Positions 45,900 through 55,276 of a stretch of 64,000 nt of DNA are shown piece by piece. The stretch's first letter is position 1; each line of letters begins with the position of its first letter. The DNA lies in the NCBI GenBank assembly GCA_003142095.1, contig PLON01000044.1, positions 34,369-98,368 of the forward strand, given 5' to 3'. The position numbers and the translations under genes were made by a program. Under the pieces are notes generated by a model. The model searched no databases. It was not told the DNA's origin and saw nothing but the letters and a program-made list of their open reading frames with translations. Source of the stretch: Acidimicrobiaceae bacterium (lineage in GTDB: Bacteria > Actinomycetota > Acidimicrobiia > Acidimicrobiales > RAAP-2).

Positions 45900-45923
45900 G
45901 CCAGGGCGGCATTTCTCGCACGG

Positions 45924-45929
45924 TAACCT
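45924..45929 (+). promoter_or_regulatory. -10 element of leaderless def promoter
   Basis: TAACCT ends 7 bases before the GTG at 45937. This spacing favours 45937 over the GTG at 45931. Confidence 0.55.
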
Positions 45930-45936
45930 AGTGGTC

Positions 45937-46467
45937 GTGAGCACGCTTCCTATTCGCACCTACGGCGACCCCGTGTTGAACATGCCGACGACCGAAATTG
46001 AGAACATCGACGCCAAAGTCGCCGCCCTGGCTGAATCCATGATCGAGACCATGCAGGAGGCTCCCGGGGTCGGACTCGCGGCCAACCAGATTGGCGTGCA
46101 GAAGAGGCTCTTCGTCTACGACAAGGGCGACGGACCCCACGTGGTCGTGAATCCGGTCATTGTCGAGACGTCGGGTGAGTGGGTGTACGAGGAGGGCTGC
46201 CTGTCGGTGCCGGGACTGAGTTGGGAGATCGTTCGTCCGAACGCCGTGCACTTGAAGGGCTACGACCTTGACGGCAACGAACTGGACATTGAGACCGACG
46301 AGTACGAGGGGCGCATCTTCCAACACGAGTGCGATCACCTGGATGGAGTGCTGCTCGTCGAACGTCTGACCGACGAGCAGAAGAAGGAAGCGAAGAAGTA
46401 CCTGCGCAAGCGCCGATTCAACTTGTCGCACGACGAAGACGGACTGCACCAACTGCTTGGCGAATAG
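45937..46467 (+). CDS. def: Peptide deformylase
   Basis: Removes the formyl group from new proteins, using a metal ion. The 176-residue protein has the three family motifs: GVGLAANQIGVQKR (motif 1), EEGCLSVPGL with the metal Cys (motif 2) and FQHECDHLDGVLL with the HExxH histidines in the form HECDH (motif 3). The C-terminal extension after motif 3 is moderately long and charged. It is followed directly by fmt, which adds the formyl group, so the two form a functional pair. Confidence 0.96.
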   Translation: MSTLPIRTYGDPVLNMPTTEIENIDAKVAALAESMIETMQEAPGVGLAANQIGVQKRLFVYDKGDGPHVVVNPVIVETSGEWVYEEGCLSVPGLSWEIVRPNAVHLKGYDLDGNELDIETDEYEGRIFQHECDHLDGVLLVERLTDEQKKEAKKYLRKRRFNLSHDEDGLHQLLGE

Positions 46468-47340
46468 ATGCGCCTCGTTTTTCTCGGTACTCCCGAGGCG
46501 GCCGTTCCCACGCTCGAGGCAATTCTCGACGCGGGCCACGACGTGGTTCTCGTCGTGACGCGACCCGACCGTCGCCGCGGGCGGGGAAGTCAGCTAACGC
46601 CGAGCCCCGTGAAAGAGGCCGCCCTTCGCCACGGCCTCAAGGTGACCCATCGTCTCGCGGACGTGGCGAACGTTGACGCGCAACGCGGCATCGTCGTCGC
46701 CTACGGTGCCATCATTCCTGAGGCCCTCCTCGAGAAATTGCCAATGCTGAACGTGCACTTCTCACTTCTTCCACGCTGGCGCGGCGCGGCACCGGTTCAG
46801 CGAGCGATGCTCGCGGGCGATGAGGAGACCGGCGTGGCGATCATTTCGCTCGAGGCGTCGCTCGATACGGGCCCGGTGCATCTCGAACGACGGATCGTCG
46901 TTGGAGACGACAGCGCCGAAGAGCTCACCCGTCGCCTCGCGGTACTCGGCGCCGGTGCACTCGTCGACGTGCTCGCGAGCCCTGAGCTCTTGGATCACCC
47001 GACGCCGCAGTCGGGCGAGACCACTTACGCCGAGAAGCTCAGTGCCGACACGTTCCGGCTCCTCCCGACCATGTCGAGCGACCTCGCGTGGAGAACGGTT
47101 CGACTTGGTCACGCGTACTTCTCTTTCGGGCCAAAGCGCATCGGCGTTGTAGAAGCCCATCGCGCCAACGAGTCGCCCTCGCCGGGGGAGTTATTCCAGC
47201 ACGACGGCGACATCGTTCTGGGCGTGAGCGACGGTGGTGTCGTGTTGACCTCCGTCCGCCCGGAAGGCGGAAAGACCATGAACGCGCGTTCGTGGTGGAG
47301 TGGTCTTCGTCCCGCTGAAGAGCGCAGGACGTGGACGTAG
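46468..47340 (+). CDS. fmt: Methionyl-tRNA formyltransferase
   Basis: Formylates initiator Met-tRNA with 10-formyl-THF. The 290-residue protein has the N-terminal LVFLGTPEAAVPTLEAIL, PDRRRGRG, the catalytic region NVHFSLLPRWRGAAPVQRA and MLAGDEETGVAIISLE, followed by a smaller C-terminal OB-like domain. It is slightly shorter than the usual ~310. The ATG directly abuts the def stop. The downstream rpe has its own promoter. Confidence 0.95.
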   Translation: MRLVFLGTPEAAVPTLEAILDAGHDVVLVVTRPDRRRGRGSQLTPSPVKEAALRHGLKVTHRLADVANVDAQRGIVVAYGAIIPEALLEKLPMLNVHFSLLPRWRGAAPVQRAMLAGDEETGVAIISLEASLDTGPVHLERRIVVGDDSAEELTRRLAVLGAGALVDVLASPELLDHPTPQSGETTYAEKLSADTFRLLPTMSSDLAWRTVRLGHAYFSFGPKRIGVVEAHRANESPSPGELFQHDGDIVLGVSDGGVVLTSVRPEGGKTMNARSWWSGLRPAEERRTWT

Positions 47341-47353
47341 TGCGAGGCGGCCC

Positions 47354-47359
47354 TAGGCT
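47354..47359 (+). promoter_or_regulatory. -10 element of leaderless rpe promoter
   Basis: TAGGCT ends 7 bases before the GTG at 47367, in the 26-base gap after fmt. Confidence 0.6.
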
Positions 47360-47366
47360 CGAACGC

Positions 47367-48056
47367 GTGACGGCGATAGACGCGGGCCCCGTGGGCGAGA
47401 TCCGTATTGCGCCGTCAATTCTGGCCGCGGATTTCGGCGAACTTGGACGCTGCATCGAGGAGATCGATCCCGAGACCGACTGGCTACACGTCGATGTGAT
47501 GGACGGACACTTCGTGCCCAACGTCTCACTCGGACCGCCGGTCGTCTCCTCGCTTCGCAGCTACAGTTCCCGGTTTTTTGACTGTCACCTGATGATGACC
47601 GACCCCGGTCGTTACCTCGAGGCGTTTCAACGCGCCGGCGCGAATGGCTGCACCGTGCACGTCGAGATCGGCGGCACGCTCGGGCTTATCGAACAGGTGC
47701 GCTCACTCGGACTGCGTGTCGGACTCGCCGCCAACCCCGATACGCCCTTTGACGTCGTGGCGCCCTTTCTACGCGACATCGACCTTCTGCTCTTGATGAC
47801 CGTGTTTCCTGGCTTCGGTGGCCAATCGTTCATCGGAGACGTCATGGAAAAAGTTGAGGCGGCGCGCTACGAGGTCGACCGCTTTGACCTCGCGCTCGAC
47901 ATCGAGGTCGATGGGGGCATCGATATCGAGACCGCGCCACGCGCAATTCGCGCGGGCGCCAACGTGTTGGTCGCGGGATCGGCGATCTTCGCGAAGCCCG
48001 ATCCGCTCGGCGCGGCACGCGAACTTCGCGCCGCGGCGACCAGCGCGCGCCAATGA
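47367..48056 (+). CDS. rpe: Ribulose-phosphate 3-epimerase
   Basis: Interconverts ribulose 5-phosphate and xylulose 5-phosphate. The 229-residue TIM barrel has IAPSILAADFGELG, LHVDVMDGHFVPNVSLGPPV with catalytic Asp and metal His, FDCHLMM, LMTVFPGFGGQSFI and DIEVDGGID with the second catalytic Asp. The frame is open to 47331, but GTG at 47367 fits both promoter spacing and family start. It overlaps ribD by 4 bases. Its substrate, ribulose 5-phosphate, is also the substrate for the RibB half of ribBA downstream. Confidence 0.95.
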   Translation: MTAIDAGPVGEIRIAPSILAADFGELGRCIEEIDPETDWLHVDVMDGHFVPNVSLGPPVVSSLRSYSSRFFDCHLMMTDPGRYLEAFQRAGANGCTVHVEIGGTLGLIEQVRSLGLRVGLAANPDTPFDVVAPFLRDIDLLLLMTVFPGFGGQSFIGDVMEKVEAARYEVDRFDLALDIEVDGGIDIETAPRAIRAGANVLVAGSAIFAKPDPLGAARELRAAATSARQ

Positions 48057-49038
48057 AGTTCTCTCCCTCTGAGTTGATGCTGATGGCGATGGCCGAAGGC
48101 GACAAGGCACGCCTGCACGCCCCGCCGAATCCTTGGGTGGGGGCTCTCGTCGTCAACGATCGCGGGGTCATCGTGGGCGAAGGGCATACGCAGGCCCCCG
48201 GAGAATCCCACGCCGAAATCGAAGCGCTACGTCGAGCGGGGGCCGCGGCACGCGGCGCCACGATGGTCGTGACACTCGAACCGTGTTGCCACGTTGGTCG
48301 CACCGGCCCGTGCGCCAACGCGATCATCGAAGCCGGGATCGCGCGCGTCGTCGTCGCCACGATTGACCCGGATTCGCGCGTTGCGGGCAAAGGCGTCGAA
48401 CTGTTGAAGGCGTCGGGCGTCGACGTAGAAGTGGGCGTCGAGGGAGACGCCGTACGCGCGCAGCTCGCGCCCTATATCTGGCAGCGCGTCACGGGGCGGC
48501 CCTACGTCGTGGCGAAAATTGCCAGCACCATTGATGGCGTCGTCGCTATGGCTGATGGCTCGAGCCAGTGGATCACGGGACCCGACGCTCGTCGCGATGC
48601 GCACGTGCTGCGCGCCCAGAGCCAGGCCATTGTCGTCGGAGCGGGCACGGTGCGCAGTGACGATCCTTCGTTGACGGCGCGTCTGGACGACATCGTGATC
48701 GAACCGCTGCGTGTGGTTCTCGGGCGAGCCCCCGAAGGCGCGAAAGTACGCCCGTGTCTGGAACTCTCGGGGGATCTCGGCTTCGTGCTCGACGAACTCG
48801 GTGACCATGACGTGCTCCAAGTTCTGATCGAAGGAGGGCCGACCACGACCAGTGCCTTCTTCGACGCCGGTCTCGTGAACCACGTGGTCTGGTATCAGGC
48901 ACCGGCCTTCGCGGGCGCTTCGGGCACTCTCGCGGCGCTAAAGGGCCTGTCGACCCCTACGATGGATGCCTTACGGCGAGGTCGGCTGATGGACGTACGT
49001 AGAATTGGTGACGATATCCGCATTGACGTGGAGGTTTA

Positions 49039-49039
<1 letters not shown>
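48053..49039 (+). CDS. ribD: Riboflavin biosynthesis deaminase/reductase RibD
   Basis: Bifunctional enzyme: deaminates and then reduces the pyrimidine intermediate from GTP. The 328-residue protein has the zinc-deaminase motif ESHAEIEAL and LEPCCHVGRTGPCANAI in the N-terminal half. The reductase half starts near RPYVVAKIASTIDGVVAMADG and contains IVVGAGTVRSDDPSLTAR. The riboflavin synthase gene (ribE/ribC) usually found next is absent; ribBA begins at the last base of ribD. No FMN riboswitch precedes the operon. Confidence 0.95.
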
Positions 49040-50245
<1,206 letters not shown>

Positions 50246-50259
<14 letters not shown>

Positions 50260-50788
50260 CGACACGGCGCTCGATCTCCAGGTCGCGCGCCGTCTCAACG
50301 AACGTGCCGGTGAGGTCATTGAGCCAGTTCTGTCGGGTCGGGGACTTCGCGTCGGTGTGGTCTGTGGCCAGTTCAACGGCGCCATTACCACGCGACTTTT
50401 AGACGGCGCCCTCGCGGCGTTCGACGAAGCGGGCGTAGACCGCAGTGATATCTCGATCGCGTGGGTGCCCGGCGCCTTCGAAATACCTCTCACCGCGTTG
50501 GCCTACGCCGACGCCGATCGGCCCTACGACGCGGTCATCGCGCTCGGTGCGGTCATACGCGGCGACACGGGACACTACGAACTTGTGGCCGGTGAGTGCG
50601 CTCGCGGTGTGCAGGACGTGCAACTGAGCACGCGAGTACCGGTGATCTTTGGGGTGCTCACCACGAACACGGTCGAACAAGCGCTCGAACGATCGTTGCC
50701 CGATGAGTCCAACAAGGGCCGCGAGTCGGCCCTCAGCGCACTGGCGATGGTCAGTGTCCTACGCCAAGGGTCTATCGCCAACTCGTGA
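50246..50788 (+). CDS. ribH: 6,7-Dimethyl-8-ribityllumazine synthase
   Basis: Penultimate riboflavin enzyme. The 180-residue product has the core FNGAITTRLLDGALAAF, VPGAFEIPLTALAYA, VIALGAVIRGDTGHYELVA with the catalytic His, and FGVLTTNTVEQALER. The first ~30 residues before the lumazine synthase core are longer than in many homologues. The ATG at 50246 lies inside the end of ribBA. It overlaps the cold-shock-like gene by 4 bases. Confidence 0.94.
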
Positions 50789-51006
50789 GAGTCGTTGGCG
50801 TCATCGAATCATTTGACGACCGTCGCGGCGACGGCGTGGTGCGTAGTGACGGCGGGGAGCGTTTCTATTTCCACTGCGTTTCGATCGCGGACGGCACTCG
50901 CCACATTGAACCCGGGGTGCGGGTAAGCGGCGAACGTTTCGTGGGACACGTGGGCCGCGACGAAGTTGTCGCGGTGACGAAGAGTGACGCGCGTAGCGAG
51001 AACTAA
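50785..51006 (+). CDS. Cold-shock-domain-like protein
   Basis: A 73-residue protein with the layout of a cold-shock domain: GVIESFDDRRGDGVVRSDGG (strand 1 and RNP1-like region), ERFYFHCVSIADGTRHI (RNP2-like FYFHC) and GVRVSGERFVGHVGRDEV. The aromatic residues are fewer than in classic CspA. It is a small nucleic-acid-binding candidate. GTG start overlapping the ribH stop by 4 bases, so it is the last gene of the rib operon. The link with riboflavin synthesis is unexplained. Confidence 0.8.
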   Translation: MRVVGVIESFDDRRGDGVVRSDGGERFYFHCVSIADGTRHIEPGVRVSGERFVGHVGRDEVVAVTKSDARSEN

Positions 51007-51009
51007 AAG

Positions 51010-51363
51010 TTAAAGACTCGGGGGCGTCGGCGCTGCGCCGAGCGTCACGAGGCTGGAACTTCGAACGGCGGCCGCCTGAATGATGGCGGTCTGCATGGCC
51101 TGTTGAGCGGCACTGCGCTCCGCCGACGTGGTGGCACTGGCGGTGGCTTTGAGAGAGTTGGACCGCGCGGACGCTACCGCCGCGCGAAAGGTGGCTTCAA
51201 TGGCGTCGCGAGATGAGCGGTACGACGCGAGCTCCGCTCGGTAGGTCTTTTCGCTCACGCCGCTGTGCGGCGCCTTGCTGGCACTGGACACGCTGGCCGT
51301 CGCCAGACCAAGAGCGCCCACCAAGCTGAGCGCCACGAAACCACGAACTACGAACTTTCTCAT
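51010..51363 (-). CDS. Small secreted protein of unknown function
   Basis: A 117-residue exported protein. It has a typical Sec signal: MRKFVVRG basic start, hydrophobic FVALSLVGALGLATA, and a probable cleavage after SVSSASKA (about residue 30). The mature chain is Ala/Ser-rich and helical (RAAVASARSNSLKATASATTSAERSA spans about 60-86), with no cysteine. No family is recognised. It lies between the rib operon and a divergent two-component system and has its own leaderless promoter. Confidence 0.75.
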   Translation of the reverse strand: MRKFVVRGFVALSLVGALGLATASVSSASKAPHSGVSEKTYRAELASYRSSRDAIEATFRAAVASARSNSLKATASATTSAERSAAQQAMQTAIIQAAAVRSSSLVTLGAAPTPPSL

Positions 51364-51370
51364 GCTCTTC

Positions 51371-51376
51371 AGGGTA
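51371..51376 (-). promoter_or_regulatory. -10 element of promoter for the secreted-protein gene
   Basis: On the minus strand TACCCT ends 7 bases before the ATG at 51363. A GAAGAG also lies just upstream of the start, so a very short leader is an alternative. Confidence 0.5.
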
Positions 51377-51466
51377 GTCAGGGGTGGTCAGAAAATGCTG
51401 TGAAGTCACTGTCGAAACCTTTAGAACTACTGGTCATTGGTTCCGGTAGGGGACCCCGCGAGAGGA

Positions 51467-51472
51467 TACGCT
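51467..51472 (+). promoter_or_regulatory. -10 element for the response regulator gene
   Basis: TACGCT lies about 20 bases before the ATG at 51493, giving a leader of about 14 bases that includes GGCGGA as a weak SD. Confidence 0.45.
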
Positions 51473-51492
51473 CACCCTATGGCGGAACCAGT

Positions 51493-52182
51493 ATGACGAC
51501 AATTTTGGTGATTGACGACGAGCCCGGAGTGCGTGACCTGCTCCAAGACGCCCTGACCGGCGCCGGCTACCGGGTCCAGAGCGCGACGAACGGCGCCGAC
51601 GGCCTCGACCAGTTGCGGCGCCGCAGCGCAGACCTCTGCATTGTGGACATCAACATGCCCACCATGAACGGCTTCGAGTTCTTGGAAAAACTGCGGGCCC
51701 ACGATCCCAAGACGCCAGTGTTGATGTTGACGGCTCGAGACTCCTCAGACGACGTAGAGCACGGTCTGCGCGTCGGGGCGGACGATTACGTGCGCAAGCC
51801 CTTCAGCATTGAGGAACTGTTGTTGCGCGTGGCGGCAATCCTTCGCCGTACCGGCCTCGATGAGAATGACGACCACGTCTTCACGTGTGGCCCACTCACC
51901 ATGAACATCGACCAGCACGTTGTCACACTCTCCGAAGAGGAGATCGAACTCTCGGCGACAGAGTTTCGCCTCCTCGAAGTGCTGCTGGAACACCAAGACC
52001 GAGTCGTAACGCGTGAACAGCTGTTGCGCGACGTCTGGAACATCGACTTCGATTCGGAGACATCGGTGCTCGACACGTATATCTCGTACGTACGGCGCAA
52101 GATTCACCACGACGACTTTGCCCCCATTACGACGATTCGAGGAGTGGGCTTTAAGTTGGTGAACCCGACCGCGAGACAGTGA
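51493..52182 (+). CDS. Two-component response regulator, OmpR/PhoB family
   Basis: DNA-binding regulator of 229 residues. The receiver domain has acidic residues in IDDEPG, the phospho-acceptor Asp in LCIVDINMPTMNGF (about 53), the Thr in VLMLTARD and the Lys in DDYVRKPFS. The C-terminal winged helix has ELSATEFRLLEVLLEHQDRVVTREQLL and YISYVRRKI. The start at 51493 is chosen because the domain begins right after it. It overlaps the kinase gene by 4 bases and resembles the MprA/TcrA group. Targets are unknown. Confidence 0.95.
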   Translation: MTTILVIDDEPGVRDLLQDALTGAGYRVQSATNGADGLDQLRRRSADLCIVDINMPTMNGFEFLEKLRAHDPKTPVLMLTARDSSDDVEHGLRVGADDYVRKPFSIEELLLRVAAILRRTGLDENDDHVFTCGPLTMNIDQHVVTLSEEEIELSATEFRLLEVLLEHQDRVVTREQLLRDVWNIDFDSETSVLDTYISYVRRKIHHDDFAPITTIRGVGFKLVNPTARQ

Positions 52183-53531
52183 GGATTGCCACACGCTTCA
52201 CTCTGCTGTTCGTTTGTCTCACGTTGCTGGTAGCCCTCACGGTGGGCTGGTTCGCGGTCGCCGAGAGTTCGCGTGCACAGTACGCCACGATCGATACCTC
52301 TATTGACGAAGTCGTGGCCAGTGGTCTACGTAACCCGAACACCGCGCTGAGCAACGCTCTCTACGTCGTTCAGCGAAACAACTACAACTTGGACCTTGAC
52401 GTGGTCTTTCCGACCGGCCCGCCCACTCCGGTCAAAACGGGCACCGTGCCGTTGAGTGGTCGACCCACGTTCACCGATGTCCGCGAGTCGCTCAATCGTG
52501 CGGTGCACGTCGCGAACCTGCCCGGCTTTCAGGTGCGCTCGTTGAACGTGGGCGGGGGCGACTACCTCATCGTCGCCGGTTCGACGGCGGGTATCACGAA
52601 GCAGAATGAACATCTCGCGTTACTCGTGGCGGCGGCCGCTCTTTTGGTGGCGCTCCTGAGTCTCGCTCTCGCGCGTCAGGTAACGCGTCGCGATTTTCGC
52701 ACCATGACGCGACTCATTGAGTACGCGGGAGATGTAGCCAGTGGTAACCAAGACCAACCCACGCCGCAGAGCGAGGGGAGTACGGACCTCAAAGAACTCC
52801 GAGAGGCTCTCGTCATCATGGTCGAGTCTCTTCAAGAACGCATCGCCCTTGAAGCCCAGAACGCTGAAGCGATGCAACAGTTCATCAACGACGCCTCGCA
52901 CGAGTTGCGAACTCCTCTCACCGTCGTGAAGGGGTACAACGAACTTTTGGCAAGCGGGACGGCCAGCGCGGAACTCCAGGCGCGCGCCGTCACCCGTGTC
53001 CAGCGCGAGGTCGAGAGGATGGAAGAACTCGTGCGCGATCTCTTGTTGCTGGCCGAACTGCGCGAGGCGCCCCACCACGCATCTCAGCGCGTGGCGCTGA
53101 GCGACCTCGTGATCCAGCGGGCCAGCGAGTTCACCTTCGAGCACCCCGAGCGCTCCGTCACGAGCAACGTCACTGAGGGAATCGCGATCGACGGCCGTCC
53201 TGAATTCGTCGAACGGCTGATGAACAACGCTCTGACGAACATTCTTCGCTACACGCCGAGCGACGCACCGGTGCGCATCGCTCTCGACGCCGTGGGGTCC
53301 ACTGCGCGACTGGTCATAGAAGATGGTGGCCCGGGGCTACCCGCCTACGGCGTGCGCCCGCAACGATTCCAACGCTTTGACGAGTCGCGTTCTCGCGAGA
53401 CCGGGGGCTCGGGTCTCGGGATGAGCATCATGGCTGACGTCGCCGACTCGCTCGGAGGAGAGATGTTGACCGAACGGAGTCCTCTCGGTGGTCTGCGACT
53501 GACCTTTAGCGTGCCGCTCGCGGCCAGTTAA
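52179..53531 (+). CDS. Two-component sensor histidine kinase
   Basis: A membrane kinase of 450 residues. Helix 1 is at about 7-28, an extracellular sensor segment runs to about 145, and helix 2 (LLVAAAALLVALLSLALA) lies at about 147-164. A short HAMP-like linker leads to the phospho-acceptor H-box FINDASHELRTPLTVVKG near residue 246. The N-box MNNALTNILRY, G1 EDGGPGLP and G2 GGSGLGMSI are present. The G1 box lacks the usual second Asp, but the rest is intact. Cognate partner of the upstream regulator. The signal sensed is unknown. Confidence 0.95.
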   Translation: MRIATRFTLLFVCLTLLVALTVGWFAVAESSRAQYATIDTSIDEVVASGLRNPNTALSNALYVVQRNNYNLDLDVVFPTGPPTPVKTGTVPLSGRPTFTDVRESLNRAVHVANLPGFQVRSLNVGGGDYLIVAGSTAGITKQNEHLALLVAAAALLVALLSLALARQVTRRDFRTMTRLIEYAGDVASGNQDQPTPQSEGSTDLKELREALVIMVESLQERIALEAQNAEAMQQFINDASHELRTPLTVVKGYNELLASGTASAELQARAVTRVQREVERMEELVRDLLLLAELREAPHHASQRVALSDLVIQRASEFTFEHPERSVTSNVTEGIAIDGRPEFVERLMNNALTNILRYTPSDAPVRIALDAVGSTARLVIEDGGPGLPAYGVRPQRFQRFDESRSRETGGSGLGMSIMADVADSLGGEMLTERSPLGGLRLTFSVPLAAS

Positions 53532-53818
53532 TTCGCGCTTTTCGCGCGCACGTAAGCCTGTTGGACCTCCGCGAGGGCGCTGCGGTAGATCTCCGCGTGT
53601 TCGCCCAGGCGGTCTCCCGCAACACTGATCATGGCCGCCACCGTGTCGATCACCAGTTGGGCGGCTTCGAGGTTGGGCGGCGTTTCGCCGAGACGAAGGG
53701 CGGCGACCTGAAAGAGCACGAAGAGGTGATTACCGAGAATCGCTTCTACGGGCGTTGATCGCAAGAACGCAATCTCTTCGGCTTCGTTAAAATCCTCTTC
53801 ACGCGGTTCATCACTCAC
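53528..53818 (-). CDS. DUF1844-like protein
   Basis: A 96-residue helical protein resembling the DUF1844 family that often neighbours infC in actinobacteria: an acidic N-terminus, then FLRSTPVEAILGNHLFVLFQVAALRLGE and PNLEAAQLVIDTVAAMI, followed by a final helix. The function of the family is unknown. The GTG at 53818 is preferred over a TTG three codons upstream, because TACTTT ends 7 bases before it. The stop shares TTAA with the kinase gene. Confidence 0.78.
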   Translation of the reverse strand: MSDEPREEDFNEAEEIAFLRSTPVEAILGNHLFVLFQVAALRLGETPPNLEAAQLVIDTVAAMISVAGDRLGEHAEIYRSALAEVQQAYVRAKSAN

Positions 53819-53825
53819 GCGAACC

Positions 53826-53831
53826 AAAGTA
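53826..53831 (-). promoter_or_regulatory. -10 element of leaderless promoter for the DUF1844-like gene
   Basis: On the minus strand TACTTT ends 7 bases before the GTG at 53818. Confidence 0.55.
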
Positions 53832-53891
53832 TCGCCCCAGACACTGTTTGGTGTGACTTCGGGGCCGCGGGGCCCTCGTCGGGCCGTCTGG

Positions 53892-54033
53892 TAACGTAGT
53901 TGGGCAGTTCAGCAAGCGAGGTTGGCAGTGCCAACGTCCACCCGGCCACCCGTGTGCGTCCGGGTTCCAGAGTCATGCGCCTCGCTTGCCGTGGCGACAC
54001 CACCATGGTGTCGCGTAGAGCAAGGAGTGAGTT
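53892..54033 (+). promoter_or_regulatory. Promoter and structured leader of the infC operon
   Basis: TAACGT at 53892-53897 is a probable -10, giving a leader of about 130 bases. GCAAGCGAGG (53912-53921) can pair perfectly with CCTCGCTTGC (53980-53989). Enclosed are two hairpins: GTTGGC/GCCAAC (53921-53935) and ACCCGG/CCGGGT (53940-53965). After the outer stem, GCGACACCA/TGGTGTCGC (53994-54014) forms a 9-pair hairpin just before the SD. No U-tract is present. A role in IF3 or L20 autoregulation is likely but not proven. Confidence 0.65.
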
Positions 54034-54675
54034 ATCGCAACAGTGCCTGGAGACCACCGCGTCAACGATCGTATCCGCGTCGAGACCGTTCGCCTGATTG
54101 ACCAAGATGGCAATCAAAGAGGTGTCATGGCGACGAGAGATGCATTGGCGTTGGCCCGAAGCCTCGACTTGGACTTGGTCGAAATTGCGCCCACCGCGCA
54201 ACCACCCGTGTGTCGCATCATGGACTACGGCAAGTTTAAGTTTGACGAAGCGCAAAAGGCCAAGGAGTCGCGACGAAAGACTCTCAACGTAGGTGTCAAG
54301 GAGATGAAGTACCGTCCGAAAATCGGTAACGGCGACTTCGACACTAAGACGCGCCTCGTCGAGAAGTTCTTGAGCGAAGGTCACAAGGTCAAGGTCACCA
54401 TCATGTTCCGCGGACGAGAGTCGGCCCACCCAGAGTTGGGCAAGAAGATTCTCGACCGGATCGTCGAACGCCTCGAGGACGTCGCCAAAGTGGAATCGGC
54501 GCCCAAGATTGACGGGCGCAACATGATTATGGTGCTCGGTCCCGATAAGAAGGCCAAAGCGAAACCAACAGAAAGTTCGAAAGCAGTTGAGGATCACGTG
54601 GCGCCGTCCGGCACCGAAGTGGTTGAGAATCACGTGGCGCCGTCCGGCGCCGAAGTTTCGCTAGAGGAGGGCTGA
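54034..54675 (+). CDS. infC: Translation initiation factor IF-3
   Basis: Binds the 30S subunit and enforces correct start-codon choice. The 213-residue protein has the N-domain HRVNDRIRVETVRLIDQDG, LDLVEIAPTAQPPVCRIMDY, and the C-domain MKYRPKIGNGDFDTK and VKVTIMFRGRE. Start: AAGGAG (54022-54027) lies 6 bases before an ATC at 54034. The first GTG is 15 bases away from that SD, so AUC is the likely start, in keeping with the rare AUU/AUC starts known for infC. A C-terminal tail beyond the family end contains a duplicated 12-residue unit. Confidence 0.92.
   Translation: MATVPGDHRVNDRIRVETVRLIDQDGNQRGVMATRDALALARSLDLDLVEIAPTAQPPVCRIMDYGKFKFDEAQKAKESRRKTLNVGVKEMKYRPKIGNGDFDTKTRLVEKFLSEGHKVKVTIMFRGRESAHPELGKKILDRIVERLEDVAKVESAPKIDGRNMIMVLGPDKKAKAKPTESSKAVEDHVAPSGTEVVENHVAPSGAEVSLEEG
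54586..54657 (+). repeat. In-frame 36-base tandem duplication in infC tail
   Basis: Two adjacent 36-base units (54586-54621 and 54622-54657) differ at three positions. They encode VEDHVAPSGTEV and VENHVAPSGAEV, extending the C-terminus of IF3. Confidence 0.9.
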
Positions 54676-54676
54676 A

Positions 54677-54871
54677 ATGCCGAAGATGAAAACGTTTAGT
54701 GGTGCGAAGAAGCGCATCAAGGTCACCGGCAGCGGTAAGTTACGCCGTCGCAAGGCCTTTCGTGGTCACATTATGGAAAAGAAGTCGTCGGTGCGCTCGC
54801 GTCGTCTTGGGCGCGAGACCGACATCGCGCCGGGCCAGTTGAAGCACGTCAAGCGCATGTTGGGTCTCTAG
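54677..54871 (+). CDS. rpmI: 50S ribosomal protein L35
   Basis: Small basic ribosomal protein of 64 residues. It has the family start MPKMKTFSGAKKRIKVTG, then LRRRKAFRGHIMEKKSS and the end LKHVKRMLG. It begins one base after the infC stop, with GAGGAGG about 10 bases upstream, and lies in the universal order infC-rpmI-rplT. Confidence 0.98.
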   Translation: MPKMKTFSGAKKRIKVTGSGKLRRRKAFRGHIMEKKSSVRSRRLGRETDIAPGQLKHVKRMLGL

Positions 54872-54898
54872 GAAGAACGAGCAGAAAGAGGAAGTGCC

Positions 54899-55258
54899 AT
54901 GGCACGAGTAAAGAGGGCGGTAAACGCCAAGAAGCACCACAAGGCAATTCTCGAAGAGGCCAAGGGTTACTACGGTGACCGCAGCCGCACCTTTCGCAGT
55001 GCGAACCAGGCCGTCCAGCACGCCGGGGTGTACGCATTTCGAGACCGACGTGCGCGCAAAGGCGACATGCGTCGTTTGTGGATCCAGCGCATCAACGCGG
55101 GCACCCGCGCGTACGGCATGAGCTATAGCCGTTTCGTCGCCGGGTTGAACGCCGCGGGAATCGAAGTCGATCGTCGCATGCTCGCGGACCTCGCGGTGAA
55201 CGATAACCAAGCTTTTGGTGCCATCGTCTCCCAGGCGAGCAACGCACTGGCGAAGTAG
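54899..55258 (+). CDS. rplT: 50S ribosomal protein L20
   Basis: rRNA-binding ribosomal protein of 119 residues, needed for early 50S assembly and often the autogenous repressor of this operon. Features: [37 protein letters not shown] and the C-terminal domain [20 protein letters not shown] with the usual NAA-type helix after it. An SD (GAGGAAG) lies near 54889. The C-terminal domain is the part that binds leader RNA in characterised systems. Confidence 0.98.
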   Translation: MARVKRAVNAKKHHKAILEEAKGYYGDRSRTFRSANQAVQHAGVYAFRDRRARKGDMRRLWIQRINAGTRAYGMSYSRFVAGLNAAGIEVDRRMLADLAVNDNQAFGAIVSQASNALAK

Positions 55259-55276
55259 GTCACACTGATCGAGGCG

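Noticed and set aside
47340-48060. Possible FMN riboswitch before the rib genes
   Set aside because: ribD overlaps rpe by 4 bases and the rpe transcript appears leaderless, so there is no room for the aptamer.
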